The notes: generated by a model from the letters alone, not told the origin. A stretch of 64,000 nucleotides of DNA from Bacteroidota bacterium (GCA_014382445.1 JACNJS010000004.1:31781-95780), one strand, 5' to 3'; positions 1-9,753 are shown, counted from the first letter of the stretch. A program made the numbers and translations.

Positions 1-1
1 T

Positions 2-283
2 AGCTTTGTCGAAATCTATTTAAAAACACTAACGAACTCCGAAGCCTTAACTGTTCCAAACACGGCTTTATTGGAAGACCAAGGCAGTTATTTTGTTTAT
101 GTGCAAACAACGCCGGAATTATTCGAAAAGCGAGAAGTGAAAATTGGAGTTACTGATGGTTTGAAAACCGAAATAATCAAAGGAATAGCCTACAACGAAC
201 GAATTGTAACTAAAGGAGCTATTCTTATCAAACTTGCTCAAGCTACCGGCACTTTAGATGCTCATTCAGGTCATGTTCATTAA
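2..283 (+). CDS. RND efflux periplasmic adaptor (CusB/HlyD type), C-terminal part
   Basis: This is the 3' end of a gene that starts before the window; the frame is open from base 2, giving 93 residues. The visible part is the membrane-proximal beta-roll of a membrane-fusion protein, with the family pattern ALLEDQGSYFVYV followed by REVKIGVTDG and ERIVTKGAILIKL. The protein ends in a His-rich tail (DAHSGHVH), which would suit metal handling. The CusA-like pump starts 12 bp downstream and the TolC gene overlaps that pump, so this is the first visible gene of a tripartite efflux operon. Family knowledge: adaptors of this class bridge the inner-membrane pump and the outer-membrane channel. The substrate is inferred only from the neighbouring pump. 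Confidence 0.85.
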   Translation, partial: SFVEIYLKTLTNSEALTVPNTALLEDQGSYFVYVQTTPELFEKREVKIGVTDGLKTEIIKGIAYNERIVTKGAILIKLAQATGTLDAHSGHVH

Positions 284-295
284 TCACCTATAGCT

Positions 296-3200
296 ATGTT
301 AGACAATATTATTAAATTCTCACTGAACAACAAATATTTTATTTTGCTTTGTTCGGTGCTACTGGTGGTTTTCGGGATGAGAACTGCCACAAACATGGAT
401 GTAGATGTATTTCCTGACCTTACAGCACCAACAGTGGTTGTAATGACAGATGCTCACGGTATGGCTGCGGAAGAAGTTGAACGATTGGTCACTTTCCCAA
501 TTGAGGCGGCTGTTAACGGTGCTACCGATGTTCGCAGGGTGCGGTCAGCTTCTTCGCAAGGTTTTTCTTTTGTATGGGTTGAATTTGACTGGGGTACAGA
601 TGTTTTCAAAGCACGTCAAATTGTTAGCGAAAAACTTATTCGTGTTTCAACGCAAATACCTTTGGGGGTTGGGCAACCAGTATTAGCCCCACAGTCAAGC
701 GTTATGGGCGAAATCTTTTTTATTGGTATACAAGCCGATAGTACAAGTATGATGGAATTACGGACTATTGCCGAATGGAATGTTAAGCCATTGATTCTTG
801 CTACTGGTGGTGTTTCGCAAGTTACGATAATTGGGGGCGATTACAAGCAATACCAAGTATTGGCAAACCCTCAGAAAATGAAATATTATAAGGTTTCGAT
901 GACTGAATTGGCAGATGTATGTAAAGGTATTAGTCAGAATTCAACGGGTGGTGTTGTAAGACAGTATGGAAATGAATATGTAGTGCGTGGAATAGCCCGA
1001 ACTTCTGACATAGATGCATTAGGCAATTCATATATAAAATCAGTACAAGGTAAATCTATAAGAATCAGAGATATTGCAGAAGTAAAAATTGGTGGTGCTC
1101 CTAAAATGGGGTATGCCTCTGAAAATGCAAAACCTGCAATTATTATTTCGATTTCAAAACAACCCAACGCAAATACGCTTGATGTTACTCAACGTATTGA
1201 AGAAAATCTTGCAGTATTACATAAAACATTACCTGCTGATGTAAAATTGGATACTAAAATTTTTCGTCAGGCAGATTTTATCGAAACTTCGGTTAGCAAT
1301 GTTCAAAACGCATTAATAGAAGGGGGAATATTTGTTATCATTATCTTGTTTGTTTTTCTGGGTAGTTTCCGAACCACAATTATTTCAGTTTTGGCAATAC
1401 CCTTATCATTACTGGGAGCTATCTTGGTAATGAAATTATTAGGATTAACTATTAACACAATGAGTCTGGGCGGTATGGCAATTGCTATAGGTTCGCTGGT
1501 TGATGATGCTATTATTAATGTTGAGAATGCTTATAAACGGCTCAGACAAAACCGGCTAATTCCGGTGGAAAAAAGACAATCGTCATTTAATGTTGTATTT
1601 AACGCTGCGAAAGAATTACAAGTTTCAATTGTCAATGCTACATTGATTATTATAGTGGCTTTCTTGCCATTATTTTTTCTTTCGGGTATGGAAGGACGAA
1701 TGTTGCAACCGCTTGGAATTTCTTTTGTTGTTTCTTTATTTGTTTCTCTCATTGTTGCAATGACAATTACTCCATTATTATGTAAAATGATGCTTACAAA
1801 TGAAAAATATCTTGCAAAAAATGAAAAAGAAAAATGGTTGGTACGCAAATTATCTTTCTACTACGAACAATCACTTTCATGGTCTTTAAAACATAAACAA
1901 GCTGTCATTTTTTCAACGCTTGGGTTATTCCTTATATCTCTTATTGCGTTTTCAACATTTGGGCGGAGCTTTTTACCAGAATTTAATGAAGGTTCATTAA
2001 CATTATCGGTGGTTACAAAGCCCGGCGTTTCGCTCGAAGAAAGTAACCTTTTGGGTAATTTAGTTGAAACAGAATTGCTGTTAATCCCTGAAATAGAAAG
2101 TACAGCACGTAGAACAGGCAGGGGCGAGTTAGACGAACATTCTCAAACAACCAATAGTGCGGAAATTGATGTGAATTTCACTTTGAATGACCGCAGTCAC
2201 GAAGAGTTTATGGCTGATGTTCGCAAAACATTAGCACGAATCCCTGGTATTGCATTTACTGTTGGTCAACCACTAGGACATAGAATTGACCATATGTTAT
2301 CGGGTACCCGTGCAAATATTGCCATTAAACTATTTGGTACCGATTTAAACAAGATGTTTACAATCGGGAATCAAATTAAAGGCTCAATTGTTAATATTGA
2401 AGGCTTGGTTGATGTAAATGTTGATCAGCAAGTTGAAATACCTCAAATTCAAATTCGTGCAAATAGAGATATGTTAGCTCATTATGGAATTACGATTGAA
2501 CAATTTAATGAATTTATTGATATTTCTTTTGGTGGGGAAAAGCTATCTGATATATACGAAGGACAACGAAGTTTTGATTTAGTGCTTCGATTGAATAAAG
2601 ATTATACCGAAACTATTGAAGGAATCCGCTCTGCATTAATAGACACCGATGATGGTAATAAAGTGCCTTTAGAACAGGTTGCTGATATTGTTTCGGTTTC
2701 AGGTCCTAGTTCGATAACCAGAGAAAATGTACAGCGTAAAATAGTAATTTCGGCAAATGTTGCGGAACGAGATTTAAGAAGTGTTGTTCAGGACATACAG
2801 AAAAATATCAATGCAGATATTAAATTACCCGAAGGTTATAGAATTGAATATGGCGGTCAGTTTGAAAGCGAAGCGAAAGCTTCACAAACTTTGATGTTGA
2901 CTTCAATTCTTGCAATATTGATAATTTTTCTTTTGTTATTTCAAGAATTTAGAAACTTTAAATTGGCCGGGATTATTCTGCTTAATCTACCTTTAGCATT
3001 GATTGGCGGTGTGTTTTCAATTTGGGTCACTTCGGGTGTTTTAAGTATTCCTGCAATTATTGGTTTTATAACCCTTTTCGGTATTGCAACTCGTAATGGA
3101 ATACTCTTGATTTCAAATTACCAAAAATTGCAAATACAAGGTATTTCATTAAATGAAACTGTTACTAAGGGCTCATCAGACCGCTTAAATGCTATTTTAA

Positions 3201-3397
3201 TGACTGCATTAACTGCCGCTCTTGCTTTGATTCCGTTGGCTCTACAAGGCGATTTGTCGGGTAATGAAATTCAAAGCCCAATGGCAAAAGTTATTTTGGG
3301 TGGTTTGCTAACATCAACTTTACTCAATATTTATATTATACCAATAGTTTACAGTATTTTAAATAATCGAGGAATCATTAAAACCGTAAAGAAATGA
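296..3397 (+). CDS. Heavy-metal RND efflux permease (CusA/CzcA family)
   Basis: A full-length RND pump of 1033 residues. The N-terminus has the HME-RND pattern DVDVFPDLTAPTVVV and EEVERLVTFPIEAAVNG, then two porter regions separated by membrane bundles of the usual RND layout (first TM at about residue 12; further TMs at about 340-560 and 865-1025). The TM4 proton-relay segment reads AIGSLVDDAIINVEN, with two adjacent Asp, where classical Czc/Cus pumps have a single Asp followed by Gly (VDGA). It lies between the adaptor and TolC genes; the start 12 bp after the adaptor stop fits translation as an operon. Likely role: proton-driven export of metal cations from the periplasm or cytoplasm. The exact metal cannot be read from the sequence. 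Confidence 0.93.
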   Translation: MLDNIIKFSLNNKYFILLCSVLLVVFGMRTATNMDVDVFPDLTAPTVVVMTDAHGMAAEEVERLVTFPIEAAVNGATDVRRVRSASSQGFSFVWVEFDWGTDVFKARQIVSEKLIRVSTQIPLGVGQPVLAPQSSVMGEIFFIGIQADSTSMMELRTIAEWNVKPLILATGGVSQVTIIGGDYKQYQVLANPQKMKYYKVSMTELADVCKGISQNSTGGVVRQYGNEYVVRGIARTSDIDALGNSYIKSVQGKSIRIRDIAEVKIGGAPKMGYASENAKPAIIISISKQPNANTLDVTQRIEENLAVLHKTLPADVKLDTKIFRQADFIETSVSNVQNALIEGGIFVIIILFVFLGSFRTTIISVLAIPLSLLGAILVMKLLGLTINTMSLGGMAIAIGSLVDDAIINVENAYKRLRQNRLIPVEKRQSSFNVVFNAAKELQVSIVNATLIIIVAFLPLFFLSGMEGRMLQPLGISFVVSLFVSLIVAMTITPLLCKMMLTNEKYLAKNEKEKWLVRKLSFYYEQSLSWSLKHKQAVIFSTLGLFLISLIAFSTFGRSFLPEFNEGSLTLSVVTKPGVSLEESNLLGNLVETELLLIPEIESTARRTGRGELDEHSQTTNSAEIDVNFTLNDRSHEEFMADVRKTLARIPGIAFTVGQPLGHRIDHMLSGTRANIAIKLFGTDLNKMFTIGNQIKGSIVNIEGLVDVNVDQQVEIPQIQIRANRDMLAHYGITIEQFNEFIDISFGGEKLSDIYEGQRSFDLVLRLNKDYTETIEGIRSALIDTDDGNKVPLEQVADIVSVSGPSSITRENVQRKIVISANVAERDLRSVVQDIQKNINADIKLPEGYRIEYGGQFESEAKASQTLMLTSILAILIIFLLLFQEFRNFKLAGIILLNLPLALIGGVFSIWVTSGVLSIPAIIGFITLFGIATRNGILLISNYQKLQIQGISLNETVTKGSSDRLNAILMTALTAALALIPLALQGDLSGNEIQSPMAKVILGGLLTSTLLNIYIIPIVYSILNNRGIIKTVKK

Positions 3398-4572
3398 AAT
3401 ATATAATTTTAGTTGTAATCAATATAATTACGTTTAGTTCCAATCTTATCTCTCAGAATAATATTGACAAAATATTGACTGAGATTGAGAATAATAACAC
3501 AACGCTTTCAGCATTGCGAAAAAGTATGGATGCTGAGAAAATTGGAAACAAAACAGATATTTATCTGCAAAACCCTGAAATTGAATTTAACTATTTGTGG
3601 GGCAATCCGTCCACTATTGGTAATCGTACAGATGTAAACATTAAGCAAACATTTGATTTTCCAACAACATACAGTTATAAAAATCATATTTCCAATTTGA
3701 AAAATGAACAAGTCGAGTTTGAATATCAAAAGCAAAGAAAATCTTTGTTTTTAGAAACTTATTCAATTTGTTTTGATTTAGTTTTTACAAATGCTTTAAT
3801 ATCTGAATTATCAAAAAGAATTGTTCATGCTCAAAGTATAGCAAACTCATACAAATCAAAATACGATATTGGAGAAATAAATATTTTAGAATACAACAAG
3901 GCACAATTAAACTTGCTAAATATTAGCAAGGAATTGGAATCAATAGAGATTGAAAGAATAGCTTTATTATCTGAATTAACCCGCTTAAATGGTGGTAATT
4001 TTATTTATTTTAACGATACTTCATTTCAAACACCTGTAATTCCCCACGATTTTGAACGATGGTATGTTTTGGCAGTACAGAATAATCCTGTATTAGGTTG
4101 GTTAAAACTGGAGATTGAAATCAATCAAAAGCAAGAAAAACTGAATCGCGCTATGAGTTTACCAAAACTTCAAGCAGGTTACATTAGCGAAAAAGTTATA
4201 GGTCAACAATTTCAGGGTGTAACGGGCGGTTTATCAATTCCATTGTGGGAAAACAAAAATAAAGTAAAATTTGCTAAGGCAAAAACTATCGCTTTAGAAA
4301 GTATAGCTACTGATAATAAATTACAATTTTATAATCATCTTAAAACTATGCACACAAAAGCTATAGGATTACAAAAAAATGTAAATGATTATCGTTTAAG
4401 TTTACTTTCATTTGATAATTCGGAATTATTAAAAAAAGCATTGGATAAAGGTGAAATCTCTTTGATTAGCTACATTCTTGAACTTTCAATATATTATGAA
4501 AGCGTAAATAAATTACTTGAATTAGAAAGAGAAATGAATAAAACCCTGGCAGAATTAAATCAATACATATAA
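3394..4572 (+). CDS. TolC-family outer-membrane channel (CusC/CzcC-like)
   Basis: The protein has 392 residues with an N-terminal signal-like segment (MKYIILVVINIITFSSNLIS) and two helical OEP repeats. Family marks are the KQTFDFP block near residue 85, IGEINILEYNKAQLNL near 168, the mirrored KGEISLISYILEL near 350, and GGLSIPLWENKNKV near 285. Its ATG overlaps the pump stop codon by 4 bp (ATGA), so it is translationally coupled. It supplies the outer-membrane exit duct of the tripartite metal pump. At 392 residues it is slightly shorter than typical TolC but normal for the CzcC-like Bacteroidota group. Confidence 0.88.
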   Translation: MKYIILVVINIITFSSNLISQNNIDKILTEIENNNTTLSALRKSMDAEKIGNKTDIYLQNPEIEFNYLWGNPSTIGNRTDVNIKQTFDFPTTYSYKNHISNLKNEQVEFEYQKQRKSLFLETYSICFDLVFTNALISELSKRIVHAQSIANSYKSKYDIGEINILEYNKAQLNLLNISKELESIEIERIALLSELTRLNGGNFIYFNDTSFQTPVIPHDFERWYVLAVQNNPVLGWLKLEIEINQKQEKLNRAMSLPKLQAGYISEKVIGQQFQGVTGGLSIPLWENKNKVKFAKAKTIALESIATDNKLQFYNHLKTMHTKAIGLQKNVNDYRLSLLSFDNSELLKKALDKGEISLISYILELSIYYESVNKLLELEREMNKTLAELNQYI

Positions 4573-4676
4573 AACGAAGGAAATAAGGGTCGAAGACTAA
4601 AAGCGGATGGGAAAACAAGTATTTATTGAATGTTTTAAATTTATGATGCGTTCGCCCTGTGGTTATATATATTATG

Positions 4677-4708
4677 TTTGTAAATCACAATTATTAGATG
4701 TAATTTTG
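4677..4708 (+). promoter_or_regulatory. Bacteroidota sigma-A promoter for the YceD-rpmF operon
   Basis: A -33 TTTG (4677-4680), a 20-nt spacer and a perfect -7 box TAATTTTG (4701-4708) match the Bacteroidota consensus TTTG-N19-21-TAnnTTTG. Transcription would start near 4715, about 25 nt before the ATG at 4738. Confidence 0.75.
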
Positions 4709-4737
4709 CCGCCCAATTTTTGTGTAGGGTGAAAAAG

Positions 4738-5244
4738 ATGGTGGAATATATTATACCTATCAAGGGTTTATGCGACGGTGATCATCAGTACACTTATAAA
4801 ATTGATGATGAGTTCTTTAGAAGTTTTGAGCACTTTGATATTGAAAAGGGATTATTGAACCTTATCATAGATTTGACAAAAGAATCAACACTGATGGATT
4901 TCAGGTTTCAATTTAAAGGTAATGTTGAGCTGCAATGTGATCGTTGTTTGGATAAATTTAACATGAACATTGAAAATAGTTTCCGGCTTATTGTTAAATA
5001 TGGTGAAATTTATGAAGAGGTTTCTGATGAAATTATAACAATACCATCTTCCCAAAACAACATTGAACTCCGGCAGTTAATTTATGAGTACATAAATTTA
5101 ATGGTGCCTATTAAAAAAGTTCATCCTGATGACGATTTTGGTAAAACTACATGTAATAAGGAAATGATAATTCAGCTCAATAAGTACTCAGAACAAAAAA
5201 GTGATCCTCGCTGGGATGCTTTAAAAAACATTAAACTTGAATAA
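4738..5244 (+). CDS. YceD/DUF177 family protein, linked to 23S rRNA and L32
   Basis: The protein has 168 residues. I chose the ATG at 4738 because an upstream in-frame TTG (4720) would sit at or before the transcription start of the promoter at 4677-4708. The DUF177 core is visible: a beta-rich N-terminus, the Cys pair CDRCLDKF near residue 72, and an acidic EEVSDEIITIP stretch followed by LRQLIYEYINLMVPIKKVH. In bacteria the gene is nearly always placed directly before rpmF, as here (26 bp gap), and YceD has been implicated in 23S rRNA maturation. The function here is by family. Confidence 0.82.
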   Translation: MVEYIIPIKGLCDGDHQYTYKIDDEFFRSFEHFDIEKGLLNLIIDLTKESTLMDFRFQFKGNVELQCDRCLDKFNMNIENSFRLIVKYGEIYEEVSDEIITIPSSQNNIELRQLIYEYINLMVPIKKVHPDDDFGKTTCNKEMIIQLNKYSEQKSDPRWDALKNIKLE

Positions 5245-5270
5245 AATTAATCACGTAAAGAAATAAAGAA

Positions 5271-5462
5271 ATGGCACATCCAAAACGGAAAATTTCGAAA
5301 ACCAGAAGAGACAAAAGAAGGACTCACTATAAAACTGAGGCTCCTCAATTGGCAACATGCGCTACTACCGGAACAGTTCATGTTTACCACCGCGCCTACT
5401 ACGTTGAAGGAGACATGTATTACAAAGGCAAATTGATAGTTGAAGGTGCTAAAGCTGAGTAA
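5271..5462 (+). CDS. rpmF: 50S ribosomal protein L32, zinc-free form
   Basis: The protein has 63 residues and starts [17 protein letters not shown], the classic basic L32 tail, followed by [13 protein letters not shown]. Canonical L32 has four Cys forming a zinc ribbon; only one (residue 29) remains here, so this is a C-minus variant that probably folds without metal. A strong terminator follows at 5492-5527. Zinc-independent ribosomal proteins are known in many bacteria; no second L32 copy lies in this window. Confidence 0.93.
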   Translation: MAHPKRKISKTRRDKRRTHYKTEAPQLATCATTGTVHVYHRAYYVEGDMYYKGKLIVEGAKAE

Positions 5463-5491
5463 ATTTATCTGAATTGGTCAAATAATAATAA

Positions 5492-5527
5492 ACTCTTGAA
5501 TATCAAAAACATTCAAGAGTTTTGTTT
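5492..5527 (+). terminator. Rho-independent terminator after rpmF
   Basis: Arms AACTCTTGAAT and ATTCAAGAGTT form a perfect stem with a short A-rich loop, followed by a T-rich run (TTTTGTTTTTG). It closes the YceD-rpmF transcript. Confidence 0.85.
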
Positions 5528-5585
5528 TTGTTTATGTGCTAACTGTTGATTTTTGACCCTTAAGAAATGCCGGATTAAAAATTTG

Positions 5586-5593
5586 TACTTTTG
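5586..5593 (+). promoter_or_regulatory. -7 box for fabH
   Basis: TACTTTTG fits TAnnTTTG and lies 28 nt before the fabH ATG at 5621. I see no convincing -33 TTG at the proper distance. The position makes an upstream in-frame TTG (5591) impossible as a start. Confidence 0.6.
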
Positions 5594-5620
5594 CGCGATA
5601 ATAATTTGAAAAAACGAAGT

Positions 5621-6619
5621 ATGTCAAAAATTAATGCCGCAATTACCGGAATACATGCATGGGTTCCTGACTATATCCTTACAAATAAAGAACTTGAAAC
5701 CATGGTTGACACTACCGAAGAATGGATAATGTCGCGTACCGGAATAAAGGAAAGGCATATATTAAAAGGTAAGGAGCAGGGAACATCAGTTTTGGGCACA
5801 AAAGCAGTTGAGGGGTTGCTAAAAAAAACTAATACTGCCCCCGATGAAGTAGATCTTGTAATCTGCGCAACTGCAACACCCGATATGCTATTTCCTGCCA
5901 CAGCAACTATTATTAGCGACCTCGTTGGAATTAAAAATGCATTCAGTTTCGATTTAAATGCTGCCTGCTCAGGTTTTCTTTTTGCCCTTGAAACAGGACG
6001 TAGATATGTTGAATCGGGACAGTATAAAAAAGTTATAATTGTTGGTGCCGATAAAATGTCTGCAATTACTGATTATACCGACCGCACTACCTGCGTTTTA
6101 TTTGGTGATGCAGGAGGGGCAGTTTTGCTGGAGCCAACTACCGAAAATCTAGGAATTATTGATTCGGCATTATACAGCGATGGTTTTGGAAGAAACTACC
6201 TTTACCAAAAAGCCGGAGGCTCAGTTAGACCCCCTACACATGAAACTGTTGATGCACGTGAGCATTACATTTATCAGGAAGGACAAGCTGTATTTAAGTT
6301 TGCTGTTACCAAAATGGCTGATGTTTCGGTTGAAATAATGAAAAAAAATAATCTTACCTCAGATGATATTGCTTACCTGGTACCTCATCAGGCTAACATG
6401 CGTATTGTTGATGCCACAGCAAGGCGAATGGGGCTTGAAAAAGAAAAGGTTATGATCAACATCGAACGATATGGTAATACTACTAATGGAACAATTCCTT
6501 TGTGCCTTTATGAATGGGCGTCAAAATTAAAAAAAGGCGACAATCTTATTTTGTCGGCCTTTGGTGGTGGATTTACCTGGGGTTCAATTTATTTAAAATG
6601 GGCAATTGACGGAGTATAA
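5621..6619 (+). CDS. fabH: Beta-ketoacyl-ACP synthase III
   Basis: The protein has 332 residues, the normal FabH length. It condenses acetyl-CoA (or a branched primer) with malonyl-ACP to start fatty-acid synthesis in the cytoplasm. The catalytic triad is visible: Cys in [16 protein letters not shown], His in [13 protein letters not shown] and Asn in [11 protein letters not shown]; the CoA-site motif [13 protein letters not shown] is near residue 32. The ATG at 5621 follows the -7 box at a normal distance. It is flanked by rpmF upstream, as in many bacteria, and by a terminator downstream. acpP and fabF lie 1 kb further on, so this is a fatty-acid and ribosome housekeeping block. Confidence 0.95.
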   Translation: MSKINAAITGIHAWVPDYILTNKELETMVDTTEEWIMSRTGIKERHILKGKEQGTSVLGTKAVEGLLKKTNTAPDEVDLVICATATPDMLFPATATIISDLVGIKNAFSFDLNAACSGFLFALETGRRYVESGQYKKVIIVGADKMSAITDYTDRTTCVLFGDAGGAVLLEPTTENLGIIDSALYSDGFGRNYLYQKAGGSVRPPTHETVDAREHYIYQEGQAVFKFAVTKMADVSVEIMKKNNLTSDDIAYLVPHQANMRIVDATARRMGLEKEKVMINIERYGNTTNGTIPLCLYEWASKLKKGDNLILSAFGGGFTWGSIYLKWAIDGV

Positions 6620-6645
6620 TCATCCACTCAAAATGAAATCTTGAT

Positions 6646-6677
6646 AGCCATTCGTCAATTTTCGGATGGCTTTTTTA
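6646..6677 (+). terminator. Terminator after fabH
   Basis: AGCCATTCG pairs with CGGATGGCT around a T-rich loop and is followed by six T. It lies between the convergent fabH and purN genes. Confidence 0.75.
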
Positions 6678-6707
6678 TATCAGCCAAAGATGTATTTCTA
6701 ATGAACA

Positions 6708-7271
6708 TTAAAATAAAATGCTCTCAATCACTTCTGGGAAATGTTTATATTCTAATAGATGAATTTTTTCAGCAAGACTTTGTGGCGTATCGTTTTTTTC
6801 GATATTAACTTTTGCCTGGAAAATAATTTGTCCATTGTCGTAAATCTTGTTTACATAATGTATTGTTATACCCGATTTGGGTTCCCCCGCCTCAATAACA
6901 GCTTCATGAACGCGCTGCCCGTACATACCCTTTCCTCCATAATCCGGCAATAAAGCAGGATGAATATTAATAATTCGGTTTTGATATTTTTCAATTAACG
7001 ATTCGGGCACAAGCCACAAAAATCCTGCAAGAACTATCAAGTCGATATTTTTTTGTTTAAGAATATCTAATATTTTATCTGAATTGTAAAAATCATTGCG
7101 GTTAAAAACATGGGCATCAACAAATAATGACTGTGCCCTTTTAATTACACCTGCATTGCTGTTATTAGTAAGAACAATATTAACTTGTACTATACTGCTT
7201 TTCTCAAAGTACTTAATAATTCGCTCGGCATTTGTACCATTTCCTGATGCAAAAACAGCAATGTTTTTCAT
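6708..7271 (-). CDS. purN: Phosphoribosylglycinamide formyltransferase (GAR transformylase)
   Basis: The protein has 187 residues, full length for PurN. It transfers a formyl group from 10-formyl-THF to GAR in purine synthesis. The N-terminal loop FASGNGTNAERII binds the GAR phosphate; INIHPALLPDYGGKGMYG carries the catalytic His, and ITIHYVNKIYDNGQIIFQ carries the conserved Asp. The catalytic Asn is in the IVLTNNSNAG region. It stands alone, converging on fabH and diverging from acpP. Confidence 0.94.
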   Translation of the reverse strand: MKNIAVFASGNGTNAERIIKYFEKSSIVQVNIVLTNNSNAGVIKRAQSLFVDAHVFNRNDFYNSDKILDILKQKNIDLIVLAGFLWLVPESLIEKYQNRIINIHPALLPDYGGKGMYGQRVHEAVIEAGEPKSGITIHYVNKIYDNGQIIFQAKVNIEKNDTPQSLAEKIHLLEYKHFPEVIESILF

Positions 7272-7504
7272 TGTGTAATATTTTTCATTGAATTAAGGAG
7301 CTAAATTAATGCAATTTATTGTGAGGTTATAAGTTTATAACTTACTCAAAGTGCGTCCAGAATGCCCAAAAGCAAAGATGAACGCACATCCTGATCTTTA
7401 AATTAATATATCCGCACATCAATACCTTTAAAAAGTTTTCTTTTTTTTGTTTTTTATTGCATTAATACCTTTCTTTGCAACGAGTTTAACCAAAAATTAT
7501 ACAA

Positions 7505-7738
7505 ATGTCAGATGTACGTTCAAAAGTAGTAAGCATTATTGTTGATAAGCTTGGTGTAGAAGAAAGTGAAGTAACTAATGAAGCAAGCTTCACCAACGAT
7601 CTTGGTGCAGATTCACTTGACACTGTTGAATTGATTATGGAGTTTGAAAAAGAATTCAACTTATCAATTCCTGATGAAGAAGCTGAGAAAATTGAAACTG
7701 TGGGTAATGCTATTGCCTACATAGAAGAACACCAATAG
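7505..7738 (+). CDS. acpP: Acyl carrier protein
   Basis: The protein has 77 residues, acidic and helical. The phosphopantetheine site is the Ser of [19 protein letters not shown] (about residue 38). It carries growing acyl chains for fatty-acid synthesis and is the donor for the FabF gene 12 bp downstream. The upstream 230 bp carry T-rich tracts but no clear -7 box; TACCTTTC near 7466 is the best weak match. Confidence 0.97.
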   Translation: MSDVRSKVVSIIVDKLGVEESEVTNEASFTNDLGADSLDTVELIMEFEKEFNLSIPDEEAEKIETVGNAIAYIEEHQ

Positions 7739-7750
7739 AATAACAAGTTT

Positions 7751-9007
7751 ATGGAGTTAAAGCGAGTTGTAATAACAGGACTTGGAGCAATAACTCCTAT
7801 TGGCAAAAATGTAGTTGATTATTGGGCAGCGCTGATTGCGGGAGTGAGCGGAGCTGCACCAATAACAATTTTTGACACAGCCAAATTTAAAACTAAATTT
7901 GCCTGCGAAGTAAAAGACTTTGATGCCAAGGAGTATTTCGATCGTAAAGAAGCACGAAAGTACGATCGGTATGCGCAATTTGGCCTTATTGCAGCCGAGG
8001 AGGCCATTAACGACTCTGGAATATTGAACAATCCGTCCGTCGATCGTGATCGTATTGGCGTTATTTGGGCATCCGGTATTGGCGGACTAAACACCTTTCA
8101 TCAGTCGGTAAAGGAACATACACTGGGCGATGGCACACCAAGATTTAACCCGTTTTTTATTCCTATGATGATTGCAGATATTGCTTCGGGACATATTTCA
8201 ATTAAGCATGGTCTCAGAGGGCCCAATTTTGCAACAGTAAGCGCCTGCGCATCATCGGCTAATGCCCTGTCAGATGCATTTAATTATATTCGACTTAACA
8301 AGGCTGTAGCTTTTATAACCGGAGGTTCTGAAGCTGCTATTACCGAAAGTGGTGTTGGCGGATTTAACGCTATGCATGCAATATCAACCCGTAATGATGA
8401 TCCCAAAACAGGATCACGTCCATTTGACAAAGACCGAGACGGTTTTGTGATGGCTGAAGGTGGAGGTGGCATTATTTTTGAAGAAATGGAGCATGCACTT
8501 GCAAGGGGAGCAAAAATTTATGCAGAAGTTGCAGGCGCTGGTCTGTCGGGCGATGCTTATCACATGACATCCCCGCACCCAGAGGGATACGGAGCACAGC
8601 TATGTATGAAAGCCGCAATTGATGATGCAGGAATAACTATTGAGGACATTGATCATATAAACACACACGGAACATCAACCCCGGTTGGCGATATTGTTGA
8701 ACCAATCGCAATTATTAAACTTTTTGGTGATCATGCCTATAATATAAATATTAACTCAACAAAATCGATGACAGGACATTTGCTTGGGGGGGCAGGAGCT
8801 GTAGAGGCAATATCAACTATATTAACAGTTCTCAACGACGTAATCCCACCAACAATAAATCACTTTACCGATGACCCTGAAATTGATAATAAACTCAATT
8901 TCACTTATCATAAAGCACAAGAGCGCAAAGTTAACTATGGGTTAACCAATACTTTTGGGTTTGGTGGACATAATGCGTCACTTATTTTTAAGAAGTTTGT
9001 AAAATAA
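7751..9007 (+). CDS. fabF: Beta-ketoacyl-ACP synthase II
   Basis: The protein has 418 residues. It elongates acyl-ACP with malonyl-ACP. The Cys-His-His triad is visible: TVSACASSANAL, INTHGTSTPVGD and MTGHLLGGAGAVEA, plus the C-terminal Gly/Phe gate TNTFGFGGHNASLIF. It sits in the conserved Bacteroidota order acpP-fabF-rnc with 12-bp and 11-bp gaps, so it is co-transcribed. Confidence 0.97.
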   Translation: MELKRVVITGLGAITPIGKNVVDYWAALIAGVSGAAPITIFDTAKFKTKFACEVKDFDAKEYFDRKEARKYDRYAQFGLIAAEEAINDSGILNNPSVDRDRIGVIWASGIGGLNTFHQSVKEHTLGDGTPRFNPFFIPMMIADIASGHISIKHGLRGPNFATVSACASSANALSDAFNYIRLNKAVAFITGGSEAAITESGVGGFNAMHAISTRNDDPKTGSRPFDKDRDGFVMAEGGGGIIFEEMEHALARGAKIYAEVAGAGLSGDAYHMTSPHPEGYGAQLCMKAAIDDAGITIEDIDHINTHGTSTPVGDIVEPIAIIKLFGDHAYNININSTKSMTGHLLGGAGAVEAISTILTVLNDVIPPTINHFTDDPEIDNKLNFTYHKAQERKVNYGLTNTFGFGGHNASLIFKKFVK

Positions 9008-9018
9008 AACTTCCCGAT

Positions 9019-9753
9019 TTGCTCAATTGCAATAAACTACGATTTTATTTTTCCTCTGATAAAAAACTTTATCAGGCTATTATAAATATTTTCGGTTATT
9101 ATCCCGGAAATATACATCTATACAAATTAGCCTTTCAACATAAGTCGTCATTCACTAGAAAAATTAATGGCATAAGCATAAACAACGAGCGGCTTGAATA
9201 CCTTGGCGATGCTATACTAAGTGCGGTTATTGCAGATTATTTGTTTAAAACATTCCCATTTAAAAATGAGGGTTTTTTAACAGAAATGCGATCGAAAATT
9301 GTAAGCAGGGCATCACTTAATAAACTCTCCTTAAAACTTGGCTTGCCTCAATTAATACAATCGGGAACCGAGCCTTCGGCAAAACCTAAATCAGCAGGAG
9401 GAGATGCTTTTGAAGCACTCGTTGGCGCTTTATTTCTTGATAAAGGTTACACGTTTACACGTAAAATTATTATTGGCAGAATTGTAAATATTCATTTTGA
9501 TATTGAACAACTAATCGAATCCGAAATTAGTTATAAAAGCAAACTCAATGAATGGGCACAAAAAGAAAAGCGTAATATTGTTTTTAAGGTAGAAAATGAA
9601 ATTGGTGAAAAACACAAAAAGCAATATCTTGTTGCCGTAGAGATTGACGGTGAAATTATTTCGCGCTCACAGGATTACTCCATAAAAGGAGCCGAAAACC
9701 TTGCCGCCGAAAAAGCCTGGATGATTCTTTATGGTGACGAGGATGATAATTAG
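9019..9753 (+). CDS. rnc: Ribonuclease III
   Basis: The protein has 244 residues. It cleaves double-stranded RNA and processes rRNA precursors. The RNase III signature NERLEYLGDAILSAVIADYLF (residues about 57-77) and the second acidic cluster GGDAFEALVGALFLDKGY give the metal site; a dsRNA-binding domain follows from about residue 172 to the end. No ATG fits: the first usable start is TTG at 9019, 11 bp after fabF. The stop codon TAG (9751-9753) is the first three bases of the inserted IS element; without the insertion the stop would be TAA at the same place, so the protein is unchanged. Confidence 0.93.
   Translation: MLNCNKLRFYFSSDKKLYQAIINIFGYYPGNIHLYKLAFQHKSSFTRKINGISINNERLEYLGDAILSAVIADYLFKTFPFKNEGFLTEMRSKIVSRASLNKLSLKLGLPQLIQSGTEPSAKPKSAGGDAFEALVGALFLDKGYTFTRKIIIGRIVNIHFDIEQLIESEISYKSKLNEWAQKEKRNIVFKVENEIGEKHKKQYLVAVEIDGEIISRSQDYSIKGAENLAAEKAWMILYGDEDDN

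Noticed and set aside
7440-7480. acpP promoter
   Set aside because: TACCTTTC and TTTG words exist but with wrong spacing (16 nt); not listed as a feature.
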